A DNA stretch of 64,000 bases from Pohlia nutans (taxonomy: Eukaryota; Streptophyta; Bryopsida; Bryales; Mniaceae), in assembly GCA_022496805.1 (NCBI GenBank), contig CM040087.1, positions 5,716,001-5,780,000 of the forward strand, in the 5' to 3' direction. Numbering within the stretch: the first letter of the stretch is position 1; each line of letters opens with the position of its first letter. Position numbers and translations under genes: made by a program. Below are positions 11,701 through 25,100 of the stretch, piece by piece. Under the pieces are notes generated by a model. That model saw only the letters and a list, made by a program, of their open reading frames with translations. It ran no database searches and was not told the DNA's origin.

Positions 11701-11901
11701 ATCGAGATAGATCATAGTCAAAATGAGGAAGGAAAATCGAAAGAGGCCAAGGCAATCCACAAGGAAGGTTCAAAGGTCCAGATCCTGGTCATACCAACTG
11801 ATGAGGAGCTTTCCATCGCCCAGCAAACACTGAAAGTTGTGGACGGACACCAGCAGAATGCGGACGCACATCAGCTGTACATGAAACGTTCAGGTGGTTG
11901 A
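8768..11901 (+). CDS. ACK: Acetate kinase (complete, four exons)
   Basis: This enzyme interconverts acetate plus ATP with acetyl phosphate plus ADP. Exons are 8768-8814, 9679-9805, 10283-10498 and 11038-11901; all junctions are GT-AG and the phases join to 417 residues, normal for the family. Visible signatures are LNAGSSSLK (8-16), VGHRVVHGG (R92), FDTAFH (D148), GMHGTSY (H180), ATRSGDIDP (R241), FSAGVGE and PTDEEL (E386); these correspond to substrate- and nucleotide-binding positions in bacterial and archaeal enzymes. The HGTSY and LGAGAS boxes differ slightly from the common HGTSH and LGNGAS. The protein begins directly with the catalytic core, so no transit peptide is encoded at this start and the product is predicted cytosolic. 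A phosphotransacetylase or phosphoketolase partner is not in the window. Introns 2 and 3 each carry a MITE. Confidence 0.95.
9938..10163. mobile_element. TTAA-flanked MITE in acetate kinase intron 2
   Basis: The element starts CCCCTAAGCATCC after TTAA (9934-9937) and ends GACGTTTAGGGT before TTAA (10164-10167). Its 226 bp length matches the copy at 7405-7630. It lies wholly within the intron and leaves both splice sites intact. Confidence 0.75.
10627..10756. mobile_element. Foldback MITE in acetate kinase intron 3
   Basis: Inverted arms (CTAGATAGAGTACTCCAT and its reverse complement) bound a 130 bp segment. No coding content. Confidence 0.75.
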
Positions 11902-13106
11902 ATCCTTTTTGGGTGGATTTACTAGTACAGATTTATTCTGGAAGAATACTGAATGACGCTCTGAACGCCAGGTATTGCTCTTCTCAGTTCTTATCAAAGG
12001 CTTAGGTGTACCAGGTTATTTTGGTCGCGAATCATGGTCTGAATGGGCTGTGTCCACGTCATTCAGACGCAACATCTTGTAAATATCATCTCATCTCAAC
12101 TTTCAGATTTTGACGGTTTAAAATAGCCAATAAAGGTGCTGAGTTGATACCTGTTGCCTTGGTGTGCCTCATTAGAACCCACGGTTGTAGGGTTTATTTG
12201 TCCTTCGGATCATAACCGGATGCTTTTATGTTTTTTTTAACTTAAGATTATTGTTGCTTCACGTTCTTATACCCTGCCAGTAGCGATCCTTGGGAGTTCT
12301 TGCACATGTCAATATGTGATCGAAAGAACTTGGCAGACAGTTTGAGATAGGAAGCAAAACTACAGTTACTTTAATTCATGTGAAGGAGCTAACATTCTTG
12401 AAAGGAGCTCGTAACACCTTATTTGGCTCCACTAACGTCTTATTTGTCAGACACATCAAAGAAAGAAGCCCTTGACATCAATCACTTCAATAGCTCTTTG
12501 TCAATAACTCTTGAATTGACATTTATGAGTAAGTAGAAGTAACATGTTGCAGAGCATTCTCAAGCATATTGTTGAGTCCTAATCATATTTTGGTCTTTTT
12601 ATCGAATGTTATCAAATGATAGTAAGATGGGTGTACTCATAGAATAGTTTCATAAATGTGATAATGAAAATCCCAAGGTTAGCCTAAAAACTCCAAAAAA
12701 ACTCAACTGAAAATAATTCTACAGCCAGGGAGACTACCGTACCCATATGTTGAAAGCAAAATATTCCATTGTCCGATTTTTAAGCATGGTTGAAATTGGG
12801 TATACATAGTACATGTCCTACTATTCCGTGCTTATCATTTCCAACCAATGAAACAATTAAGCTTGGAATATAATATGGCTCTTACATGATATAATGCCAA
12901 GTCCAAGTAATAATGCAAACTTTCATGTCACTCTTCTTGGTTGGTGAGAGGAAAATAATTAGATGCATCTCTTTTGTGCAATGTCTGCCATTTAAGGAAT
13001 CAGAAAAACATAGATTTGACCACACACGACGTGGCATTATCCTATAACCTTCTCAAGCCTCCCTGCTCGCAAGGTTATCTAGCCATAGATTACAAAGTCT
13101 ATGATC
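11902..13106. other. Space between convergent genes
   Basis: This stretch holds the 3' ends of acetate kinase (+) and the GH51 gene (-). No open frame or repeat of note is recognised. Poly(A) sites cannot be placed with confidence. Confidence 0.5.
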
Positions 13107-16100
13107 TCAAGTGGAAAATGAGGTTCTCTGTGCTGTAGTCACTTGCACAATGTCAAGTGTTATGTTTAATCCTAGTTCTAGGGCAACAATGGAGTAGGCA
13201 GGAAGATGAAGCTCCATATTGGGTGCTGCATTTGTGGCCTTGCTCACCTGGGGACTCACCTGCTCAACCAAAAACACCCAATGTAAGGGAAAATCAATGA
13301 TGATCTAAATTCATGGACTAAGAATTCATGTTTTGAAAATGAACAATTTGCTTTATCATATAAGGTAAACGTACCTTAAACCATCACAACACCTAAAACC
13401 ACCAACTTCTACACTATTTATTTTAAGGAGGAAATGTTTTGAGCAATTGATGCGTAAGTCACGTAATGAAAGCCTACATTTCCTTCTTGAAATGAAAGAA
13501 GGGTGTAGTTGTTGGTGGTTTTAGGTGTCGTGGTGGTTTAAGTCTACCTTAAAGCACAGCAATTCAACTTTTATATTGTCATAATCAATGAAGAACTTTG
13601 TATGTGTTGGTTAAAGTTCCATAAGACTTACTCGGAATGGCTAAAAAATTAAAAGAAACCCAATTTGGATCTTTTAGTCATTTTATTAGAAAATATTTCA
13701 TTGAATTTGACCCTTGAAGTTCTTACATAGTTCTCAAAAAGTTCACATCTATCATGAAGTGATTTAAAAAAAAAGATTTAAGGATCATGCTACTTTGAGA
13801 TGTATGACCATGCCAATCCAATCACTTGCTGGTTTATAAACATAAAATAAATGAGATTATTGAGTATTTTGAAAAGCCCGTTACACCCAAGGTGGGGTGG
13901 TAACCACCAAAGATGACATCACACATGAGAGCTCCCTTATAAACTTATGCCAAAGTGGAAAGAAGAGAGAGCTCACTAGTTGTGAAAAAAATAATAATGT
14001 CATTTTAAGGTTTCATCTTTTAAGAACCATATCAAAAACCATATCAGCATTGGATATGCTCTAATGAGGGGTTAATTGAGATGAAGATTGTCATCCTAGT
14101 ATATACAAATTGGTAGGCTATGGATGGAAACTGTACCTTCACTGGATTGGTGAAGGAATTCTCATCCATCAACGCTCCAGAAGTCATGAGCGTGATGTAA
14201 GAGTCGGCAGCAACCACATTGCTTGCTGATATCCCTGACACTGCCACGTTCACATTCACGACACTGTTGCCAAAGTTCACTGCCTGCATTCATACATTCA
14301 GAGGAGTATTCAATAATCAATTAAGGTAGGAACGTCTAATATGGCTACAATGAGAGTAATTTTGACTTTGTACAAGTCATGAATCATTTTTCCATGTAAG
14401 AAAAATGAAATTGGGAAGGAATGAAACGAAAACTATGCTTTTCTAATAAAGTATGGATTTGTTATCAATTTTTGAACAGGTTGATTTCCAAAAGTGCACC
14501 TATAATGAACATCTATTGGTGTTATTGGTGTTATCCTTAAAGTCAAATACTACTTTGAATTCATGATTGAACCATCTAAAAAGGCTTATCTGTACCTATA
14601 CATAGCCCGGGTACATGGCATTATCCATTATACTCACAGGTGAGACTCATGGTTTTTTTCTGGCACCATGGTACCAGTCTCACTAGATTTTTTTGCATTG
14701 TAGCAATGCTCCATGTATGCATGAAGAGTGGTCCCTCTAGATTTAAACCATTGTGATTGTGCCACAACATTGGAGTGTGGCACGCCCAAATCAAAGAAGA
14801 GTCTCATTGGTAGTGGTAAATTACTAGCTTTAACCCTTAAAGGATTTAGAGCATAGTAGATACGTTGCTGTGTATTTAACATTTGTTGTAAGTAGAAAGT
14901 TCCAAATTGAGATCTCAATAGCTTTTTAAGACCATGTAGACTTGAATTTTAACTTCACTTTTGATATGAAACTCATAGGAGGTGTAGAACCATTCCAAAT
15001 ACAATGAAATACGGCCGTATAATACTAGCCGGAATGGCCAATCTGGACCTTTAAGGATTAAACACCTTGGTTGGTATATTGCTTGTGGATACCAATTAGA
15101 CTCCTTTTCTCTAAGTTTGGGCTGGTACATCAAGCCTCATTGTTGGGCATGCTCTTATGATCCACAAGGAACCTTGTCCAATTTACCAGGCAATAATGGG
15201 TACAAGAATGATGGCGCATTCTTGGTAATCACTTGCTAAATTGAACAACCACTTGCAAAACTTGCTATTAACAGCAGTTTGACAGTAATGTTTACTTCCC
15301 AGTGAATTGGACAAGGTTCCCTGTGGATCACAATATTTGCCGAAAACCAACATAATGTAAAGACCCTAAATTATAGCCACATTCTGTGCAAAATTTGGGG
15401 ATTGAGAGCGTACCTTGACAATCATGGAGTCCTTGCCAGTGGAGGCATCGTGTGCGCGAACAACTGATGTAATAAGAGAGGCCAGGGTGGAGGATGAGTT
15501 AGCGTGCACGGTGGAAGGGACGAGGTGGGCACCATTGGAGCTTTTGAAAAAATGCTGCATCCAGTAGCTGGGTGTCCCATATTGTTGCCACGTGTTGAAG
15601 ACGATCGCGTCCGGGTTCCATCTGGTATTTGTCATCCAATTCCGCTTCATACCATCTCAGCAAAATTATGCATTCAACTTGGATTTCTTTCATTAATACC
15701 GCTTTTTAATTTTCACTTTTATTTGTGAATCTTACCTGTCTATCGATCATCCAAAAATAATCCCAATTCAATTTTCAAAATAATTCCAACCCCAACACTG
15801 TAGCTTAAATGGGTGGTTTTAGGTGGTTTTAATTACTTTATGTTTTTCACAATATGATCAATCAAATTGCTCATTTTTCAAACCATGAATGCTTGGAGTT
15901 AGCACTCGGGGGGAGCACTCCCTTGTACATTTTGCATACACGTGCGATAATGACCTATTTATTTGGGGGGTTATTTACCTTGCAAAAAATATTTAGAAGG
16001 TGATGGTATTTTACATGTAAAAAGCCTGAGAATATTATATGTGATGGTATTTTACATGTAAACATGTTTCACTTTTTAAAAATCCCCTATTTTACATGTA

Positions 16101-19100
16101 CATTTTTTACAAAATTTATCTACAATGAATATATTGGACTCTATTTTTATCGCACGTTGTTTCTAAAATTTTCGCCAGTGAACCCCCAAGAGTTAGCAAG
16201 AAGTCCTTGTGAGGAGTGTTAACGTACTTTCTGTCGTTGTTGTTGACAAAGAGGGGTGCATAGCTTGCCATTTCCACCACATCACTGTTCTCATGCCAGC
16301 AGCACCATGGTGTCAATAGAAGATGAACAAAACTCAGTCATTTTCTCTAGATAAGGTAGAAGCACCAGAAACTGTTAGATACCAATTGTGGTCACCTATA
16401 AAAGCACGTGTTCCGACTTTAGGAGTTCCCAATCTAGCTATGACAAGCATTAATTATGAATACCAAGTTAGCAATCTGATTGGACTAAAAATGAAAGACA
16501 CTTAGTGGTACACCTACTAACATCAATAGTAGTCTATGCATATTAAGTTTGAAAGTTTGTAACAAAATCATACATTGCGAAAAAATTGTGAAAAATTTGA
16601 GCTTAGTTATTAGAGTTTTCCGCAAACTCATGGGGTTTCAGAGCCTCACTTTGCAAATTTCCTTGGGATACAAAAATTGGCCCGTGGTGGGGCTGTTAGG
16701 GGCTGTCACTTATTGGTTTTTCTATTTCAGTGAATGAGCTTTCAATAGATTCAAGGAAGACCCACTCCATGTAAATACGTGTCTAGCCAAGGAAGCCCAT
16801 GTGACAGAGCATCCACAAGAATAGAAACTGAGGTTGGTAAGTTTTTGGGCACCATTTTTGGTGCCTTCAAACTTCATACCTCTAGTTTATTTACAGCATC
16901 TGACATGTCTACTTTTATTGTGTTCTCAACCTCTCTTTTCATAATGTGCGGTCCAGTCACCCCACTGTCCAGCACTTTGCGGATAACTCTATTAAACCCA
17001 AAGTTTTAAGTGCTGCAATTTTTTATCATTGAAAATCAGCGCTCCATGTAGGTTGAAATGCTTAAACTGACGGCAACTGTACCCCTTACCTTAGAGAGTT
17101 TTCTGCATGCACAAAATGAACCTTTTTGAGCAAGAAATACTGAGGGTGAAGTCATAGGCCTACAGTGTGGTTACCTATTGAGTTCGATGCCAATAAGGAA
17201 TGCGGCTTCAGCTAATCCCGCCAACAGACTGCCGTGTCCAGAGTCGGTTCCAGTCACCGCATACTCACTCACAAACGCCTACCAAGTGCCAACCCACACT
17301 AATTAATTCATCATGATGTTTGATTCTCCATTTTATGTAGGCTCTCCTCTTTAGCAGTTGTGAGAATTCACCCTTCTTCACTATACATGACAATAATAAA
17401 ATAAAATAAAACTCAAAAGTTTGAACTGAGCATGTGACTGGTCAACGCCAATGTGGCTTTTTGATGCTCAAGATTGTGAACAAAAAAATTAGGATTTTTT
17501 TTTCCAAGGATGTTAAGGCAACTCCTCAAGAAAGATATGTCAATGAACTCCAATTTGATCATTTTAAGACGAAAGAATTGGGCATACACACCTTTGGCCC
17601 ACTCCTAGAGGTTTTATCAAACTGGTGCCGCATTGAAAAAAGATTGTTGGCATTTGTGTAGATCTGTATAAGAAAAAAGTTGCGGTAAACAAAAAAACAA
17701 GCAGTAACATAGTCCAACCATAGAAGCTTAGGCTCAACAGAAAAAAAAATAGGGAAGGACATTGACCTTGGACATGGTGCAAGTGTCCCATTGTGGATAC
17801 TTGGAAAAAAGAAAGATAAAATTGAACTAGTTGGTACTTGGGACATTAATCACAATGGGACACTTGCATTGTGGAACACGTAGTTTTTTTTGTTGTACAA
17901 GGCAAGGAAAATTATTGAGAAGAGTTTGACAAGAAAACTATTGTACATAAAGCTTACATGGAAGTCATATAAGTCGGCGGGGTGATCAAGAGGTGCACCC
18001 GAGCCATCACAATTAGAAATCATCTGAATGTCTGGGTACATGAGCTTGATGGCCTTGTAAAACTCCATGTAATTTCCTATTTGAGCACCCACATCATGGT
18101 CAGTTTTGACATAAATTAATTACTTTTTGTCAAAAAGTGTCACATGTCATCCAGTGATTGGATTAGGGTGATGAGAACCTCTCAAAATCTAACGTGGAAA
18201 TTCAATTTTGACACCAGGTTGTATAGCAACGGACGCGATAAACATGTTGAGAACTTAACCCTTGTAGGACAAAGAGGCCTTATGTTTATCTTATTTTCAA
18301 GGCAATTTTAAATAAGTCATAGTTTTTTTTTAAATTTAAAAAAAATAATTTGGCCATCACTTGTAATGTTCTACGCTAATTCTAGTTATATATAAAATTT
18401 GACTCCATCCAAATTACATTTCTCACAATATAATTAATTAAATTGATCATTTTTAAGCCATGAATACAAGGTTTTTAGGGGTTGATCATGCTTGAAAAAG
18501 GAAAGCATAGAAGAAACTTAGACATAACAATTTATAGCACATCTCACACATATTCTCAAAATTTGGGACCAAATTTTGATCCCTTATCACAAGCACATCA
18601 CCTAGGAATCTAAACTAGGGTTGTCTTACTTGGCCATTAGACAAAGTGTCAAATACAACGCCAAATTTTTATTAGACCTCCCCAATTGTCAGAAAAGAAT
18701 ATTCTTAAGATAATTAGAGAATGTTCTTCAGTATTTTGGAATATTTCATTCAAACTTTCTAACATGTTTGATCCCAATTTTTTAACATATTTGACACTCG
18801 TCTAATTTGACACTCAATGTGAGCCGCCTAATACAACACCAAGTTGGAAAGAAGTGTCAAATATGACAAACCTAGCCTAAACCGAATCCCATTCAAAGTT
18901 TGACAGCTTTAGCTAAAACAATGATGAGGTGGATGATTGAGTTTTTAAATTTTTTTCACCTTTGTAATAAGGTTTGTAACAGTCTTCGTTGCCAATTGCC
19001 ACATATTGAAGTTGGAAAGGCGCAGGATGTCCCATTAAAGCGCGCTCTGCACCCCATTTTGAGTCCACAGGCCCTCTTGCAAATTCAATGCCATCCAATA

Positions 19101-22100
19101 CGTCCTGCTCAATTCATTGGAAAAAGGTCATGATCTCATTCCACAGCTGCATCACCTGTTCTGAGAAATTTTGAGTTTTGACCTCTAAATACAAATATAA
19201 ATAAATTTGAAAATGAAAGTACATAATATTTGAGTCATAGGTGATGCTTGAAAAAAAAATTCAAAAAGTTTATGATTGGATAATAATGATCAAATTCTCT
19301 CAAAAAATGAAAAAAACTAGCCTCTCTACTTCGGTTTAATGTTCAAGATTTAAATCACCATGAAATGCAATCAAAAAAGAAAAACCCAAGACCAATATGA
19401 ATGAAGAGTCTATTGCGTAGTTTTACTAACTTTGTCACAATTTAATCAAAATAATTTAGCAGAGACAAAGAATTTACCTGAACAAATGGACCAATCACCT
19501 CTGTTGGTACTGATTGATCGTGGCTGATGCCTGCAACTCCCATTTTCATGGGAAAATAGGAATAAGCTCACCATAATTTTTCTTTAAATACTACCTCAGA
19601 AATGAAAGAACTGGATAAGTTGTGTGGTCTATATATTATGTTTTTATTGACTAAGTAACATGAAAAGAAGAGCAATGTATGAAAAGTAGAGCCATGTTAC
19701 ATGAGTAGCAAAGGGATATAATTTTGATAACAAGGCTGTATTTTCGTGTTACTAGATATAACTTCAAAGATTGAATTTTTTTCTATTATGTAGTTTCAAA
19801 ATGATTTTGAGACTAAAACTTTCAAGGACAGGATTATGAGATATAACCATGCCATTCGTATCCGAAATGGGTTCCATTGGAATATCGTTTTGAGTTATGA
19901 AATTGACTCAATTGCAATACACTTAAGATGAGGGGCAATGTGATGGTTTTCTCAGTTTTCAAACCATTTTTGACCATGAATTGCTAGTAATAGAGAAATG
20001 CTTTTATGAATTTTTCTTTTCAAGCATCATTCATGACAAGAATAGTACGTTCTTACATTTTTTAAATGTAAATTACTTCTATATTTTGAGGTTAAAACTC
20101 AAAAATACTCTTTTCTTTTTAAATTAAGAATGCACGTTTAAGGGTAGAAGAAATTGAAAGTGAAGTTTCCACGTACCATTGTTGAAGACCCATATGGGTG
20201 CTGCACCTAGATCCTCTGCTAGCTGCATCAATGCCATCCTAAAAATTAGTTTATTTTTGGAAGAAGACATATGTCATACAAGTAGCTTTCGATGGAGTTG
20301 AGAGGGACATTGTAGGAGACTCAAATACTGTTGTGAATGAAGAGTCCATTAGGGGTAGTTTTATTAACTATGTCATATGAGCATAGGTAGCACGGAAACT
20401 CACTCATGGATTTCTCACAAGTAATTTCATCACAAAGAATTTTGCACTAGATAACCAATCTAAGAGCTGACACGATCCTTTGTGTTGCTACCAATAAGAA
20501 CCCTTGGATGCAAGAGATTGATGCCTTTAAAGTTATGATGTTGACACCATAAGGGGTTATGAATTTAGATGCTTGTGTGCATATCCACTCGCGATTAGGG
20601 TTGTCATGTCTGACATTTTTTTCCAACTTGGCATCGTATTGAACATCTGATTTAGACGAGTGCCAAATATACTAGACAACTTGAATGAAATATTCCCAAA
20701 TATCTTAAAATATTTTACGATATTCCATGTATATTCTAAAAATATGTTTATTTGACATAGAAGGAAGTTACTAGACATCTTCGACGTAGTGTTTGACACT
20801 TTGGCTAACGGTCCAGTAAGACAATCCTGCTCACAATACGCTACATCAGTGTTTGATGGAGTAGAGTACCTGGAGGCCTTCAAAGTAACCAAAGCCATCA
20901 TCAGACCAATAATTCCAGACGTCACCATAGTGTCCAGGCCTAGTTTCATAAGGACCCACTGAATCCTTCCATCTGAACGCATTTGACATCTTTACACCTT
21001 CTACATAGCACCCACCTGCACATGCCATCAAAGTAACAAGTCAAAAAATAGTTAGTGACATAACTTCACCATCACATTATTCTTTACATTAGGATCTTAT
21101 ATATCACCTTGGAATAATGAGTGAGAAAGCCTCATGCGTTTTTAAAAAACTAGCATACACCCCGTTGCAATGCACCAACATTGCATTGGGAACGTGGAAA
21201 TCAATTGGGAAAACAAAAAGAACATGGGAATCAATTGGGAACACAAAAAGAACATGGGAACTTTGGAAACAGAAAAAGAACTTGAGAACGTTAGGGAACA
21301 TTAAGGAATACTAGGGAACCTTTGAAGAATATCATGGGAATTGAGGGGAATGATTTGAGAACATGATGAAAAATTGGATGAAAGGCATGGATGTGAAATA
21401 TGAATGATTTCGTGACATGGTATCGTGATGCTGTGTACTTAATATAAGAGATGAGTCAATGAACAACAACACATCGATCACTTCCCATAGCCTTGGGCCC
21501 ATTCCCATTCTATTTTACTATTCTTAGCATGATACTTTGGATTACAGACGTAATGAGAATAATGTTGCAACTGCTAAACAAAAATGGTATGAAGATTCAC
21601 GTACAGGCATCCAGTTTGAGAATGATGTCTTACCAGGAAACCGAAGGAAGCCAGGTTTCAAATCAGAGATCATCGTTGCAAGCTCCTTCCTGAATCCATG
21701 TCCCTGCAAATTCAATAAAAACTACAATATCAAAAGCAGAGATTAAGAAAACAATCGATGCCCTTAATTGGTGAGTTTACACCAAGATTTTGCCTGGCAC
21801 ACATCTAAAATCCTGCAAAAAAACTATTTAGTATAGTCTAAAGTATATTTATCACAAAAACATACTTGTGATGGAGGTGCCATAGCCAGTGAAGGTGAGG
21901 AATTTCAGCCTGTTTAGCAAAATTTCCATAGATGTGAAGATTTCATAGCCAATTTTGACAAAAAATTCTAGATTCGTTAATGTATTTGTAGCAAATTACT
22001 CTATATAGTATAAAATTGGCCAATTTCATCAAGTTGGGAGAAACCATTTGGTTAAAGGTAGTGGCTAATACCATTAAATATGAGTAGAAATTAGCATCAA

Positions 22101-25100
22101 TTTTTTTTTTGTAGCCACTTGGCTAAAATTTGCATAAAACATTTTCATAGCATTTGTGATGTGCAGTGGTGACATTGCTAGATTGTACATACTAATTTTC
22201 ATGCTTGCTGATTAACCACCCACACTAATAACCATTGCAGGGTACAGGTTTTCCAAGCTCCCATTATCTCACCTTGAAGGTGTCAGTGGGCATGGCGGAA
22301 ACTTGGTCCACCCAAAAGACGCCTTTGGTGCCACTTGTTAACAACAACCTCGCATTGTGGTCTGTAGATGTGGCTGTCAATACAACGGATTGCTTGCTCC
22401 AAAGTACACTCTCTTTCAAGCTAAAAACACAGCATCCCAAGTGGTTGGACTTAAATTAGCAATCAATGTAAACATGACTTGGCTAAATATCTATGATTAC
22501 TGATCTTTGAATTTGGACATGAGGCTTTTTCCTGTTACTTTTAGTAGTTCACAAAGTCCCAGTTTGAAATTCTAATATAATTGGTAAAAATTTGATCACA
22601 ACTATTTTGACTCTTATATTAAAAATTCTCTCCACAAATGTATACATCTCCCAAAAATTACTTGTCTATATGTTGAATTGCTAAACTTCTAATGACCAAT
22701 GAAGAACATTGCATGCTCAAGGGATTAACCCCTAAACATCCTAGCGTCCAGAAATTGGATCATGAACAGAATCAAAGCCTTGTAACTTTCTGATACAATC
22801 TCGGATGGCTTTCATCCAAGTTACCTTTGCAAACCTATTAAATTCTCTACCGATTAAAGTAAATTTCGTGTTATGGAGAGATGTCGAGAGGCCTCCAAAT
22901 GCAAGTATGTCAAATTTGTTGGGTAGATTTTATGCTTGCAATGGTCCTCTCATGTACACATTTTGTACATCTGAGCCATGCTAATATCTATTTCTGAGGC
23001 TAGCATCTACTTGTGTTCAAAGGGTCGGTAGGTTTAGGGGTTAAACAACGCAACGTCCTAAATTGATTCCTGTAATCATATTATTTTTCAGAATATGATC
23101 GATTGAATTTATCATTTTAGAAAGCATGAATCCTTCGTCCTTTAGAGGTTAAAGTGACATAAATAGTTTGCCCCACTTTGCTATACCATACCAGGAAGGC
23201 AGGGTCGGCAGAAAATAATTCCCCTAAAAAATGCCGAAGAATAAAATAAATTTATCAAGTATTTTGTCGAAATCAACAAAAATGAAGTCAACAAAAATAG
23301 TAGACAAAAAACAAAAGAAAACGTTTAGCCGCTAGTAAAATTCAATGTTAATTATTAATAGCCGAATTATTAATAATTATTTTTGAAAGTGCCGACCCCC
23401 ACTTTTCAAACGTTAATTAATTATTCGACATGAAAGTGCCGACCCTGCCTTCCTACTACAAGTACGCTCACCTTATATACTTTTGAGCCAGTACAGTTCC
23501 GCCTGCCGATGTGAATGCAATGGAAAGACTGAAATCAGCTGCGGTTTTCACCCACAGTTCTACTCGGTACGTAGATCCTGCCACAATGTTCTGCACATGA
23601 TGCCATAATTTCAATAAGCCAGAATTTTGTAGAGATGGAAAGCTGCCATTTGACAAGAAGGGAACGTAACGGTTGTAACTCATAACTAGTTCCCTCTTTT
23701 TGCTTTCTATTTTCACCATATTATTAACACTCCATCAATTGTAGGGGTCTCATTGAGTAACTTGAATGAAGGGCCTGGTTATTAAAAAACACTACATCCT
23801 TTTGCACACCATTTGCACGGTTTAGCATAATTATATTGTTTTCAATAACTAAGCTCTTCATTCAAGTTACTGTAACCTAGTCCATCGCAACAACCAAGAT
23901 GAAATGATCAATCCATTGTACCCTCATTTCATCCCATTTCCTTTGTTACCAACAGCAATTCATGTCTTCCAAGCAACACTTGGTTGAACTTCAATTAGCA
24001 AGTTGGGTGTAAGCATGACTTCAGTTGGCTAAATGGGGTTATCAATTGGTGGTGTACAACCTCCCATTTTGAATGACTGCATAAGAAATCATTGTGATAA
24101 AAATTTGATCTCAAGAGAGTTTGGATCTTGTACACTAATAGAAACTGGCACTGTCCCCCTAGACTAGTGACAAACACACGTGAAGACTCCACATGACAAA
24201 CTAGACTACTCGTGGGTCTTTTTTAACACACTTCTCTAATCTACACAAACAATGTTTCTACTAGTGGTAGTGCTGAAAGCCCGGGGGTGCACTATACTAA
24301 GCATGTACGAGTATACGTGAGTGCCCAAAAGGGATTTTAACTTGAACACTACCGTATTACGTATACATACAATAAACACATTGAGAACTCAAAATAATCA
24401 CGTATACTAACATTAAACATATATTTAAAACGGAATTTATCGGTATACAAAGGTATTTAGACATATAATCTCTCATAACACATGTTTTTAGAAGGGGTCA
24501 TGAACGCACGTGATTCTCTAACATAATGTAGAGTGCACCCCAGGACCAAAAGTGATCTCTCACACATGAAAAAAAAACAGAGGGATATTGACCTGAGAAA
24601 CAGTGCAAGTGTCCTAACATTATGACTATGTCTCAGATACTTGCAAAAATTAAATTGAACCAGCTGTTACCTGGGACATTAACCACAACTGGGACACATA
24701 GTGTTTTTTTTTTTTTCTCTCTTATGCCAATGAAAGCATGTTGGTTAAAATGCTTAAGATCGAGTATCCTTTACCTTTTGCAGCATAAATATTTCGTAAG
24801 GGAAGAGAGGTATGTGATTCAGGGTAGGGTTAACGGTGACTAACCATGCCCCAGAATCCAGGGTTGGCGGTACCGACACCGCCAGCGGGGCATGCATTGT
24901 CGGTGGCGTTGTTGTTGTCGGTGTCGCACAAAACTGAGATTTTTAAGGCCACTGGGTTGCGGTCAAAGGGGGACCCGAGTTCGGTGCCAATGGTGACTTG
25001 GGTGTCGGTGCCCACTTTGTACCAGGGGTCCAAGATTGACGGCGTGTATGAGCCTCCTGCCTCAAAACCTGCCTCCACAACAAAATTCATCACTGGTTAA

